A stretch of DNA of 64,000 nucleotides from assembly GCA_006176705.1 (NCBI GenBank), contig QRFJ01007232.1, positions 1-64,000 of the forward strand, in the 5' to 3' direction. The notes beneath the pieces are model-generated. The model worked only from the letters and a program-made list of their open reading frames with translations, was not told where the DNA came from and ran no database searches. The translations under genes were made by a program, and so were the position numbers. Source of the stretch: Cocos nucifera (lineage: Eukaryota; Streptophyta; Magnoliopsida; Arecales; Arecaceae). Positions 11,964-23,286 of the stretch are shown piece after piece; the first letter of the stretch is position 1, and each line of letters begins with the position of its first letter.

Positions 11964-13174
11964 TGAGCTGCATTGTGTCTGGCTGAAGATGGTAAACTTA
12001 GCACTTATTGGGAGGTAACCCAATATTTAGTTTTTATCTAATTTATCTTTTTAATTTATTTTCTTTTTAAGATAATTTGAATAAGTTGGAGGGAGAGCCC
12101 AAATTTTCAAAGGCATGTGTGGACCAAAAATATAGTCAGGTGTATTCTTTCATGTTCTTTATTACACCCTTTATTTTTTCTTCTCCATTGAGGACAATGT
12201 CGATTAAGTTGGGAGGAAGAAAAATAAAAATTTTAAAATTTTAAGTCCTCAAAAAAGTTATTATTTAGTATTTAGACACCTGATTATGCTTAAGAATCAA
12301 ATTAAACTAAGTATTTTTTTAAAAAAATTGATGCACAGATTAGAGAATCTGTGAGATATTGAGGAATCAAGTATTAAAAAAATTCAATAAAGAGTTAAGT
12401 CTAGAATATAAAAAGTTTTTTCTTGGAGCATTTCTAATTATTTCTACTAGCATCAAAGAAAAGTCTACTTTTTATAGGCTTGTGTAGGGTAACTATACAT
12501 TTCTTCATATAAAAAATTTATTTTAATAAAATAGTTTCCAAGTACTTTTCACTGAGTAATCGGGCCTCTTTGCCTAAGCAAGCATTGAGTTTTGCGTCAA
12601 AAGATGAGAAGGACAAAGAAGCTTGTTGTAAAGCTAGTCTTAACTCATAGTCTATTTGATTCGAGCTAGTAAGCTTGAGGGGTATTCTATACCTAGTGCC
12701 CTAAAGTCAACTGGTTTGGGAGTCATTGGCCCAAGACTCGCTACATGGATCAAATAGAAAGCTTAAGGAGTTAAGACACTCAATAGTGATACAACGTTAA
12801 AAATATATATATATATATTGGTTTTCCATCGAGTAACCGGATCCCATTGCCTAAGTAAGCAATGATATTCGCATCAAAAAGTGGGCAATGTAAAAATAAA
12901 AAAAATAATAAATGAAGATGAAAGTAGCAATACCCTTATCTATATGAAAGTTTAGATAAATCAGAGATAAAAGTGGAATAATTTAGAAAAAGTTTGAAAA
13001 AATTTAATATTCTTTATTTAATTTTTCTATTGATAAGTATTAATACCCTAATGATATATCTTATTTAAGCTCTACTGAATATCAATGGCCAAATTCGAAA
13101 CTCTAAAGTTAAAAGGTATTTAAAACTAAATTCTTTCTTTACTCGAGGATGAGAAAAGCTTAAGTTGGAGGGTG
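11964..13174 (+). other. B 3' internal region, non-coding, ending in polypurine tract
   Basis: About 1.2 kb with no ORF. Just after the gag stop lies ATTGGGAGGTAACCCAAT (near 12008), a motif common in plant gypsy elements. GAGGACAATGTCGATTAAG with GTTGGGAGGA follows near 12190. An (AT)n run sits at about 12803-12819. The polypurine tract AAGTTGGAGGGTG (13162-13174) directly abuts the 3' LTR. The same order is present in reverse in L (47439-48681). Confidence 0.75.
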
Positions 13175-14769
13175 TGATAAGCATCATAAATTTACCAATA
13201 AAAGTATTAATTTATTAATTAATTTATATTAATTTTTAAGAATTATTAATCAATTTATATATAATTTTTAAAAAATTTATATTTTCATTAATTAAAAAAT
13301 TAATTAAAAAAATAATAAAAATTAAAAAATAAAATTTTATTATTAATGGAAAGAGCTTATTTTTTTTATTACAACAAAATAAATTTTGAGTAAAACAGAG
13401 CTAAAATGGAAAAGATATGAATTTTTAAAGAAATAAAATAAATAAAATTTAAATAAAAAAGAAAATGGCTCAATCGGCTCCGCAAGCCAAGCCACCAAGC
13501 CAAGCCAAGCCATCAAAGCTGACTCAGCCGATGAAGCCATCAGTCGGTCCATGATCCAGGCGTGGACTGCCAGCTCAGCAGAAACCGACGAATCACAGCG
13601 CAACACGTGGCGGACCTGGACCCTTAAAGGGTCTACAGAAATTTATCATGGCTCATAGGATATTTTGGTCTTTTCACTCAGCGACAAGAGCACTGATTGG
13701 CTGTGGTGTGCAGTGCGGCCGATCCACGCGGTCCATGGGAACAATAATTGTGCGATCAGACGGCTGCGGTTGATTGCGGTCAAGATCGGACGATGGTGGT
13801 TATTTTTGGGTTTGATTCAAATTCTATCAGCGATCTGGCACGATCCGATGGCCAAAAAACCAAGTGATGAAGATCCAACTGTCCAGAATGCTCTCGAATG
13901 ATCAAAACTCTCGATGCATGATTTACGGCCAGATTTCCTCCATCAACGTGCGATCGGATGGCCAGAATTTAATCCGACCTGATTTGGGCCAATACTCATC
14001 TGATTTTGATGATTTTTGGACCGTTGGATTCCTATTTATGGCCAGATTTCATCTAGAGTAGTAGAATTCATGTAGGACTTCTTTTAATCTAATTTTTATT
14101 TAGATTTCTTTATATTTTGATGATCAAAGAGTCCCTTAGTCCCATATTGCCCAGAAGCAAACTCTCCAGCCCTTCTAGCTCTACAAAAAGGACCCCAAAC
14201 CTCCAGAAATCAATATCTTCAGTCAAGGTGAAGCTTTGGTATAGGGTGAAGTCAGACTATTGGTTAAAGGCTGCTTCGAAGCAATGGGTGCCGAGAAGAA
14301 GAGCCGGGCTTCTATACCATCTTTCTGCCAATGTCGATCCAAGATAAGAGATCAGGCTATTTTATTCTTTTTAAATTCCATGTATTTAAATTCTAAAATT
14401 TTAATTAATAAAAATTTTATTTTTATACCTTAATTTCTTACTTTTTATTTTTATTGCAATTTAATTTTTACACTTTAATTATTATATTTTATTTTATTGC
14501 AAGTAGATGCTAAGATCTAATTAGTAGATCTTAGTACCAAGTTTAAATTTCTGCATCTTTTAATTTTTAATCTTCCGACTTCACTTTTGATTCCAAAACT
14601 CAAATTATTTTCTTTTTTCTTTTCAAAAATCAAAGATTTCAAATCTAAAAAACTACCTTTCCTATGGATTCGACCCGACTCACTGCTATCTATGCATTTT
14701 CAATTATGTTAAGAAGTTGGATTAAACTGATAAACATGGTGTCTTAATGACAACATCGTGTTCCTATCA
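13175..14769 (+). repeat. Element B 3' LTR
   Basis: 1595 bp, TGATAAGCATCATAAATT to TTCCTATCA. It aligns throughout with the 5' LTR with several percent divergence by eye and a small extra duplication of CCAAGCCAAG near 13490. The target duplication ATGTA follows. Confidence 0.92.
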
Positions 14770-17340
14770 ATGTACTATATCTAGTCTATAGCACATTATT
14801 ATGTATATTACACTGCCTATAGCATTGATATAAGGGATTCTATCTATGTACTCTCTCTTCTCTTCTGACTAGAGGCTTTGATACTTAGAGAGAGATATGT
14901 GGCTCGGTAATAATGTCACTATAGGTTTGACTTTCTCCATCCTAAACCTCTCCAGAACTTTCTAAAAATAACCTCCTTATGATAAATGGAGCACTTCATT
15001 GCACCTATCTCTATAAATCTCCATTTCAAGGATTTTCTTTGCTAAACCCAGATCCTTCATCTCAAACTCAGATGACAATGCCCTTTTTAGTTCTTTCACA
15101 ACCTCTATGCTTCTACTGGCTTTGAGCATATCATCTACATAAAGTAGAAGGTACAAGACATCCTCCTCATCTACATCCTTGACGTAGACACAGTAGTCAT
15201 GTTCACATCTGATAAATTTCAGACTCAAAATAAAGGCATCAAATCATGATACCACTAACAAGGGAACTATTTTAGGCCATAGAGTAACCTACTGAGTAAA
15301 CACACCTTCTCCTTTTATCCAATCTCCATGAAACCATCTGACTATTTCATGTAGATCCTTTCCTCCAAAGTTCTATGAAAGAAGGCTATCTTTACATCCA
15401 TCTATTCCAATTTCATGTTATGCTGTGCCACTAGTGACAGCAAAATCCAAATAGATGTGTGACGCACCACAGGAGAAAAAACTTCTATGTAATCAATCCC
15501 TTTCCTTTATGAATATTCTTTTGCTATCAGCCTTGCTTTGAATCTGACTCCACCTTGTTCTAAAGGTGCCTCCTTCTTTGTGAACATCCACTTTGAGTCA
15601 ATAGGTCAAGCACCTTTTGAAAGATCCACCAACTGCCATGTTTGATTCTTTTCAAGTGATTCCATCTCTTCCATCATGGCCTACATCCATAACTCATGAT
15701 CCTCACTCTCGATAGTCTCTGCATAATTCTCTGGATCTCTATTAGTAGTGATGAGTGCATAGAAAATAACTTTATCAATGCCATATCTGATCGATCTCCT
15801 AACAGTACGCTGGAGCTTGTGCAAAGCCACTCTCACTAGCACATTGCTCCGCCTGATGTCTGTGGCTACTCATGCACATCTAACTGAATAGCTGGCTCTT
15901 CATGCTGATTTTCAAACTGAGTCAGTGCTCTCCTACCTAGCTCCACCTCAATACAAATACTCCTATAAGTGGATGTAACCTGCATGCCATTAATCCTTGA
16001 CTGACCATCCCTATTCACCTTTATTTTTTTAGTTCTTCCTGTACTCTCAAACCTCTCCAAGATGCTCTTCTCATCAAAAATTACATCCCTACTAATCACT
16101 GATCTCTATGCTTGAGAATCCTATAGTAGGTATCCCTTGACTCCTTGTGGATACCCTGTGAATGTCATCTTTTGAGATTTTGAATCCAACTTGCTTCTTT
16201 CAGTTGCCTCTATATGTGTATAAGCCGAGCAACCGAAGACCTTCAGGTGTCCAAGCTCCACCCTCTTCCCACTCCAGACCTCCACTGGAATGCCTCCATT
16301 CAACTTGTGATGAGAGGACCTATTGATAAGAAAATAAGAAAAAATTAAAGCATCATCCCAAAAAAATTTTAGAAGTAATGTCTGCAGTCTCAAACTCCAT
16401 GCCTTCTCGGTCAGTGTCTGGATCATCCTCTCCACGACACCATTTTACTAGAAAGTCATCTTCACTGTGTAATGGCATTTAATGCCATTTTCCTCACAAT
16501 ACCTCCTAAATTCCAGGCTTGTATACTCCCCTTCATTATCCGACCTCAAACACTTCACCTATCTCCCTGACTCCTTTTCTACCTCAGCTCTCCAGGCTCT
16601 GAATTAGGCACTTTTCTCTAATCAGATAAATCCACACCTTCCTTGAGAAATCATCAATGAAGGTGATAAAATATCTTGCCCCATCTTTAGCTGATATAGG
16701 AGCCGATTCCCGCACATCCGAGTGCACTAAATCCAACACTCCTTTGCTGTGCTTGGAACTATTGACAAACTTCATCCTATGTTATTTGCCAAAGATGCAT
16801 GGCTCACATAAATCTATGTCCTCATTTTTTAGAACTAGGATCATCCCTCTTCTACTGAGTTTTGTGAGCCCTCGGTCACTCATATGACCCATCCGATAAT
16901 ACCACAGTCGATATAGAAGCTACTCCTCCTGTGTCACTGCTAGCACTTCTGCACTATTATTCATCACTGAGCCTTATATTCTATAAAGATTGTTGCTCAA
17001 TCTTCTACCTCTTATATCCACCAAAGTTTTCTTAAAAATTTTTGGACATCCACTACCAACTTGGCTATTAAAAGCATAACCCTGCTCCTCCAAGTAGCCC
17101 AAAGAAATTAGATTCTTTTTAGCTCCAGTACATTCCTGACATTCGATAATGTATGAATGATCCCATCGTACATCCTCATCCTAATTGAGCCAACTTTAGC
17201 TACTCTACATGAGTGATCATCTTCAAGACTGACACTTTCACTATTAGTCTTCTAGTAGGTAGCAAACTACTTTCGATAAGAAGTATAGTGGTGTGAGCAT
17301 GTTGAATCTAATATCCACATAGTATCATACTCTATGGATC
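14770..17340 (-). pseudogene. Copia C pol, part 2 (protease, integrase, RT)
   Basis: Minus-strand Copia polyprotein in order. Protease: DTMWILDSTCSHH near 17300. GAG-pre-integrase and integrase: VLDLVHSDVRESAP, GARYFITFIDDFSRKVWIYL near 16650-16730; MERMIQTLTEKAWSLRLQ and LKVFGCSAYTHIE at 16121-16435; RDVIFDEKSI near 16090. RT: heavily broken at 15240-15750, then HDYCVYVKD, LYLLLYVDDML (YVDD near 15130) and FEMKDLGLAKKILEMEIYRD at 14977-15228. It joins the RNase H part at 7764 once B is removed. Numerous stops and frameshifts; inactive. Confidence 0.88.
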
Positions 17341-18385
17341 CATCTAATATAACTAACAGGTCTTCTCTACTGCTTATAGAAGCTGTATCATCATTCTTGT
17401 TGGCCTTTCCTTTTTCTGACTTTGAAAGGGGACAATCTCTCCTTAGGTATCCAGGTTTATAATATTTATAGCATTTTAATATCTTCTTCTGATCCTGAGA
17501 TTTTGATCTGCCCTTGGATTTCCTCCTTGCCTTCTCTTTTGATCTTTCTTGTCTTTCATTCACAGCCAAGATTTTAAACTTAGGATCTCCCTTGCAGATC
17601 TTTTCTCTCTGCTCATTTGACCTAAGCACACCAATAATCTCTTCATAATTTAGGATCTTCTTTCTATAAACTTAAGTTATTATGAGACTATCATAAGAAC
17701 CCAAGAGAGAACAAAGTAGCAGCAAAGCCCAATCTTCCTCGTCGATCTTCATATCCAAACTCATCACCTAAGAATACACTTGATTGAACCTTGGATATGT
17801 GCAACAAGATCTCCATCTTCAACATCCTCAGACTGTACAGCTATTTCTTCAACCATAGCTTGTTAATCATATTCTTTCCCATGTATGTGTTCTCCAGTCT
17901 TATCCAAAGCCCCTTTGCCATGGTCTCTATGCAAACCTTGGGCAACACTTGATTGGCCTAGCACATTCTAATTATGCTAAAAGCAATTTTTTTCAACTCT
18001 TTCTAGTTCTTAGCACTAATTTTTTTTTATCTTTCTCTTACCAAGATCTTGTAGATCCTTTACTGAACCAACAAGTCCTTTATCCTTTTCTGCCATAGAG
18101 TAAAGTTCTCCTTACCATGACTATAATCAAATCATGACTATAATCAAGTCAAGTGCAAAGCCCTAACATCCTTCTTCGATAACACACCAGCAAAACTATC
18201 CTTCAATAAAGATCTATAAGCCCTAAATCCTCCTTCCAACCTCCTGTATCATCTTTCCTTTGTGCAACAACTCTCCACCTCAATCTAAAGATAACCATGA
18301 AGAAAACTAGAAGATTTTAGGATAAAACTTGGTGCAGTAGATCCTGAATGTAGAAACCCTAGGTGTCTTCCTTCCTTCCATGCAA
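17341..18385 (-). pseudogene. Copia C gag
   Basis: UBN2-type Copia gag read on minus. Segments FTLWQKRIKDLL, ETMAKGLW, NMINKLWLKK, QLYSLRMLKME-like and MKIDEEDWALLLLCSLLGSY are recognisable. The C-terminal part is open at 17629-17267: EIIGVLRSNEQREK, a Lys/Arg-rich linker and a zinc knuckle CYKYYKPGYLRRDC, in which the second Cys and the His are changed to Tyr. Protease follows in the same frame. Frameshifts and stops are frequent upstream of 17630. Confidence 0.8.
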
Positions 18386-18390
18386 CACTG

Positions 18391-18401
18391 CTCTGATATC
18401 A
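18391..18401 (-). other. Primer binding site of Copia C
   Basis: On minus TGATATCAGAG, two bases after the LTR end CATCCAACA-like terminus. One mismatch to the initiator-Met complement TGGTATCAGAG. Confidence 0.8.
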
Positions 18402-18403
18402 GA

Positions 18404-19020
18404 TGTTGGATAATATGACCCTCTCTCGAACCAGCATGGCCATTGGTGATTATTCAAGCAACAAGGAACAAACTCCTAGAATTAATGCGAAAGCAAAACC
18501 AATGGATTCAAGAGAAGAAAAGCGAGAAAAAAGAGCACAAAAGTTTTTTGAGAGAAAAGAGCTTTTATTCGATGTAATTTCAGCATATTATAATCCTTGA
18601 CATATTTTCAGTATAAATACTTTACAAAAGGGTCAAGCTCCAAGCTCATAGAAAAATTCTTTCAAATTCAAACATTCCACATACACAAACCTAATCCTAC
18701 GATACTGAGCTGGTTGAGTTTCAGACTCAATCGGCTAACCTACGACTCGATCGACTCAGTCTAAGATTGAGCCGATCTAGTTGTATATCATGTCAACAGT
18801 TTCAAAAATACTGCTTTCTATCTAAATTTTTCTCTGAGACATAGCTAATCCAGTCTTGGATTGAGCCGACCCTGTTCCCAACTTAGCCAACTAAGTTTCT
18901 ATAGCTTACTACCTAGGCTGATTTCTCTGCCAACTCACTCTTATCTATTTATGATTAGTCTTCTCATGTTTCTAAGACTTGGAGCACCATATCTGAGCTC
19001 ATAGCCTCTCATCCTTCTGA
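18404..19020 (-). repeat. Copia C 5' LTR (right end approximate)
   Basis: On + it starts TGTTGGATAATATGACC next to the PBS, which fixes this end. The right end is estimated from where Copia D coding sequence resumes; TGAGAGGCTATGAGCTC on minus near 19010 is a possible LTR start. It contains two clusters of GATTGAGCCGAC-type motifs (18725-18785 and 18850-18915) and a TATTTATA on minus near 18615. Confidence 0.6.
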
Positions 19021-20340
19021 GTCTCTCATATCATGCCTGATCCACCTCCATCTGAAGCTCCATCTTGCATTGGGCCCCATCTAGCTCCTAAAGCTTCAAC
19101 TCGCACTGGGCTTCCTGCTAGATGGTAAAATCCTCTCATCATCTTCTTTTCCTCCAGAATAATTCTATCACCATGCATGACCTTCAAGATTCCATCACCA
19201 GCTACCTACCTATAGCCATTTGAATCCAGTCTACTAGGTGAGATAAGATTCTGTCTGAAATTGGATATGATCGGATCTTCTTCAATCTCCTTACTGCACC
19301 ATCATATGTCCTCCAACTAACTATTCTGATGCCTCTGATCACACAGCTCGATCCATCCGATAGATGAATAGTGCTCTCACTACTCTCTAGAAAGTCAAAT
19401 AGCTCTTCTCTACAATAAATATGATAGATATATGCAAAATCTAAAATTCACTACTATAAAGAAGTAGATATCTTGCCAGATATCAATAGGACATCATCCT
19501 CTGACTCACTATTGATCGTTGCTATAGTAGCCTTCGTCCAATCTCTAATTTTAGAGCAATCTCTAACATGATGTCCCAACTCATCACATCGATAGTAGTA
19601 CCTGATCTTGTTAGGATCCCTCATCTTAGACTTAGATCATCCTCGTGATCCTTTGTCGCTTCATCTGCTGCTACTTGCTTCTTCAGAAACCGCCAAAGCT
19701 AAGCTACGACCATCTAAGCTCGAAGCTAGGTTCTCCCTCTTGAGAATCTCGCTCTGGAGAATTACCATAGTAACCTCGTCTATCTTGATAATGCTCTTCT
19801 CCACTAGAAGAGCAGTCACCAAGGACTCATATAAAGAAGGAAGCGATGCTAGCAAGACCAATGCCCTAAACTTCTTTTCAACCTTCTCACCTACATTGAG
19901 AAGATCAGTGAAAATCTTTTGAAAGTGGTTGAGATGCTCCTACACACTCTATCCCTCATCTATCCGTAGGTGGTAGAACTACCTCTAAAAGAAGAGAGTG
20001 TTGGTGAGGAACTTTGCCATATACAACTCTTAGAGCTTTAACTATAGCTCCATCAAAAAAATCTCACCAAGTACATGAATCACCATCTCATTTGCCAAGT
20101 ATATATGGATGGTACTCACCATTTGCATCCATAGCCACTCCTAGATCCTCTCCTCAATGGTGGCTGGCTTCTTATTCAAGAGAGCATCGATCAATCAATG
20201 TTGGATGAGCACATCCTTCACCCTCGCTTGCTACAAGAAGAAATTGTTCTTCTCATCGAACTAGTTGATCTCCATCTTGATTATGCTTATCTTCTCCATC
20301 TTCTAATCTCGATCAACACTATCTTTATTTAGACTACCTA
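19020..20340 (-). pseudogene. Copia D gag and protease fragment
   Basis: Minus-strand UBN2-type gag: VLLASLPSLYESLVTALLVE, EILKRENLASSLDG at 19861-19661, then zinc knuckle YYRCDELGHHVRDC near 19590 (first Cys changed to Tyr). Protease-like segments ELFDFLESSESTIHLSDGSS and a following stretch resembling the region before GAG-pre-integrase (DGILKVMHGD, KKMMRGFYHLAGS) appear in broken frames down to about 19030. The rest of pol is not seen, because the Copia C LTR lies at the break. Confidence 0.75.
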
Positions 20341-20363
20341 AAATCACTTATCCACGATAACTA

Positions 20364-20376
20364 GGCTCTGATACCA
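20364..20376 (-). other. Primer binding site of Copia D
   Basis: On minus TGGTATCAGAGCC, an exact match to the standard initiator-Met PBS, two bases from the LTR. Confidence 0.88.
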
Positions 20377-20378
20377 CT

Positions 20379-21335
20379 TATTGGGATAGATCACTTAATT
20401 GTGGAATATGGATTACCCATCCAAGATCACAATAATGATGGAAAGCAGATATTGATACCACATGAGAAAAGGAAGAAGAAACAATAATGAACAAATACAA
20501 TATAAAATATGTGGATTAGCCTCAAGCCTACCTCTAGGGGGCATGCAAACTTTACTATAAGAGAAATAAAATCAAACAAATATAAGAAAAACTTACCACT
20601 CAATTTTTGTACATGAGTCTCTAAATAAGCTCTAAAATTCTTATAAAAACTCTTTAAAACCTCTCAAGAAGCTTCTCTACTATACCAAGATGTCACCAGC
20701 TATCCGATGTAATAAATAGCTCATCAATTGGAGTTATAGACTCTAAAATTCTCAAAATAATGTTTCAATAGGAAATATAGTCCAAATCAAACCCCAAAAT
20801 CTTTCTAGACCATCTGATTGTAACCAGGTCAAACCATAGTCGTCTAATCATGCAAACAGAGTCTGATCATGTCTGAATTCATTTTGGACCATTGGATCTC
20901 AACTGGGAACCCTCCTGGCCATCAGATCATGTAAAATACATTCAGATCACATCCAAATCATGCTTAAGCTGTCTGATCTCGATCGGCTCTCTATTAAGCC
21001 ATCAGATCATGACCCAGTCCATCAAAATCACCATAAGCCATGTGAAATGCTAGGGAAATGGCTCGGCCGATCCATTAGACCATACAAAACTATTGGGGAA
21101 ATGCCGTCAGTCCATACCTATGTGCATGGACCTTACTATCCAGCAAGCCTGGGTGCATCCCTATGTCATGCACCCATGTGCCCACGTGCATCTAGGCCAG
21201 CCCAGCACCAGCATGCTGCCTTTCTAGCCCGCATTGCCTACGGCCTGTGTTGGTCTATGGGTAGTACCACCTACTCTTGACCTTCCTTTGCATATATTTC
21301 CTCCGTCTGGATACTATTTGGGCTATTCTTGGGCT
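20379..21335 (-). repeat. Copia D 5' LTR (right end approximate)
   Basis: Begins on + with TATTGGGATAGATCACTT, a degenerate TGTTGGGATAG, right after the PBS. It extends to about 21335, where decayed Copia RT of opposite strand begins. The exact outer end was not resolved. The part 20800-21010 is made of repeated GATCATG/CCATCAGATC phrases. Confidence 0.55.
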
Positions 21336-21339
21336 CGTT

Positions 21340-22451
21340 AAATTTTGTTTGTTGTCTTGGATCTCATTCTAGACTTATTATGGATCGACTTCGAGAAGTG
21401 GTTGAAAGACATAAAGTCAAAAGTTGACTGAATACATTCTAACCAAGTCTGGACCTTGGTGGATCCACCAAAAGGTATAGTAATATTGGATGCAAATGGA
21501 TCAACGAAAAGTAGGTAGGTTTTGATAAAAAAGTAGAGACCTATTAGGTAAGGCTTTTGACAAAAGATTATAGTCAATGCATAAGCATTGACTATCAAAA
21601 ATTTTTTTGCTTAAGCCTATGCTAAAGTCCATTTGGATACTGCTTGCTATTGCAGCAAACCATGATTATGAATTTGGTAGATAGATTTGAAAACTGCCTT
21701 TCTAAATGGATACCTTGAGGAAGATATCTATATGAAGCAACCTTTTAGGTTTCACTTTCAATGATGAAATTCACAAGATATGTAGGCTAGAATGGACTGA
21801 AGCAAGTATTTCAAAGTTGGAATATTCATTTCATTAATATGATCAAATTATTTGATTTCATTAGGAACAAGAAGAAGCCAAGTGTTTATAAGAAGGTCAG
21901 TGGGAGTACTGTCACATTTCTTATATTGTACGTAATGATATCACCCTGATTAGAAATATTGTTCCCATACTGACTTCAATTAAATTATGGTTGTCTAAAA
22001 TTCTACATAAAAGATGTTGGAGAAGTATCCTATATTTGAGAATAAAGGTCTATAGAGATAGATCTAAGAGGATGCTAGGCCTATCATAGAAGATGTACAT
22101 AGATGAGGTGCTAAAGAGTTTCAGCATGAAAAACTTTAAGGAGAGGCTTTTACCCCTTAGGCATAGGATTAATCTCTCCCAAAGAGGTCCCGCAACACAT
22201 CTGAAGAGATTCAGTGTATGAGAAAGATCCCTTATATTTTGGCTATAGAAAGCCTCATGTATACCATATTATGTATACAACCTGATATAGCCCTTGATAT
22301 GAGTGTCACAGGTAGATATCAGTCAAATCCAGGCTAAGAGCACTGGATGCCTATGAAGAATATTCTTGGATTCTTGAGAAGGACTAAGGATATATTTTTG
22401 GTCTTTAGAGGAGGAGAAGAGTTAAGGGTACAAGTATTCACAGATTCACAA
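21340..22451 (+). pseudogene. Decayed Copia RT fragment, + strand
   Basis: Strongly mutated RT related to Copia-1 and J. Recognisable in order on +: PSLDLGGSTKRYSNIGCKW, KVETYxVRLLTKDYSQ, GRYLYEATF, SWNIHFINMIKLFDFI, VYKKVSGSTVTFLILYV followed by loss of the DD of YVDD near 21930, then NLIxPxYECHRxISVKSRLR and FTIKN near 22260-22450. Stops occur about every 15-30 codons. No LTR is seen; the right end is lost where the gag-like ORF remnant begins. Confidence 0.8.
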
Positions 22452-23286
22452 TCAAAAACATGCTGCATGATCTTCTCTATATGATTCTCATCAGGCCAAA
22501 TAGTAGATGAAGATATAACAGGTGCTGGATGCACTAGCGGGATTGGCATGGGCTCTGGAACATCTCTAACTTCCTCTTCTCCATCTTCCTTGACCCAGTA
22601 ACTAGCAACCTTTTTGAATTTCATCCTTTTCAAAGATTTCTCATTGTATCATAATGTTGAAGCTTCTTACTTGGTTCTTCTTCAAAGTTTACTCCAAAAT
22701 CTTCAAAAAAACAAAGTCAAGAACATTCCATATGGTAGAGCTGGCTTTCTCCTAAGAGTAGCTTATTGCATTACCTTTAAAATAATAGCCAGAAGGTTGA
22801 ATTTTTCTTTCTTTATCAGATGATACATGATAGCAATGTCATTTTTAGTTACAAAATCAAACCTTCCAATTGGAGGGAGGAGGATTCTAGTAGTCATTTG
22901 ATGGAGGAGTCTATGTTCAATAGTTAAATCCTTGCAAAAATTTCTTCAAAATGCATTGCATCATCCCTTCCAAATAAAAGTCTTATCCCACTATCTCTAT
23001 CATCTAATCTTTCTACTCCTTCAGTGGGTGCTCTAAGCAAAACTCCTAATCTTTCTTCAGTCAAGTTGATTTTAACACTTTTCACTTTCATTTCAAAGGA
23101 GTGTGGTTTGACCTTAGCATTTCCATAAAACTCCCTTACAAGATTAACGTAAGTGGGCAAATCCAATGTACATAAACATTCCATCCTTGAAATTTCAAAA
23201 ATCGCCAATCTCAAAATTCTCTTTTTCAAGAAAACCAAAATATACCTTTCTTCCCACGATGATAGCCCTAGATGAGAGTGGAATGG
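22452..23286 (-). pseudogene. Gag-like ORF, putative plant transposon protein type, C-terminal part
   Basis: Minus strand. SHLGLSSWEERYILVFLKKR, LDLPTYVNLVREFYGNAKVK, KVKSVKINLTEERLGVLL and RDSGIRLLFGRDDA are the hallmarks I recognise of the plant-wide putative plant transposon protein domain (Pfam PF20167 from memory), found as the gag-like ORF of non-autonomous LTR elements. In broken frames KNDIAIMYHLIKKEKFNLLA and RRKPALPYGM follow, then an acidic/Pro-rich tail (EVRDVPEPMPIPLVHPAP) near 22560. It is cut at 23287 by A2; the N-terminus is at 38742-38952. Function unknown; structural role inferred. Confidence 0.7.

Larger units (their letters stand above)
7765..14769 (+). mobile_element. Element B: complete non-autonomous Ty3/gypsy (Athila-like) LTR element
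   Basis: A full-length 7.0 kb element with two LTRs (7765-9343 and 13175-14769) and a perfect 5-bp target duplication, ATGTA at 7760-7764 and 14770-14774. The PBS after the left LTR is TGGCGCCGTTGCC, as in Athila-type gypsy elements, and a polypurine tract precedes the right LTR. The interior holds only the C-terminal half of a gag; no protease, RT, RNase H or integrase is seen, so it would need help in trans. It interrupts Copia C RNase H. A truncated relative, L, lies at 46074-49354. Confidence 0.92.

Noticed and set aside
18403..18600. 65-codon + strand ORF in the Copia C LTR
   Set aside because: It lies wholly within an LTR whose element is on the minus strand and has no family signal.
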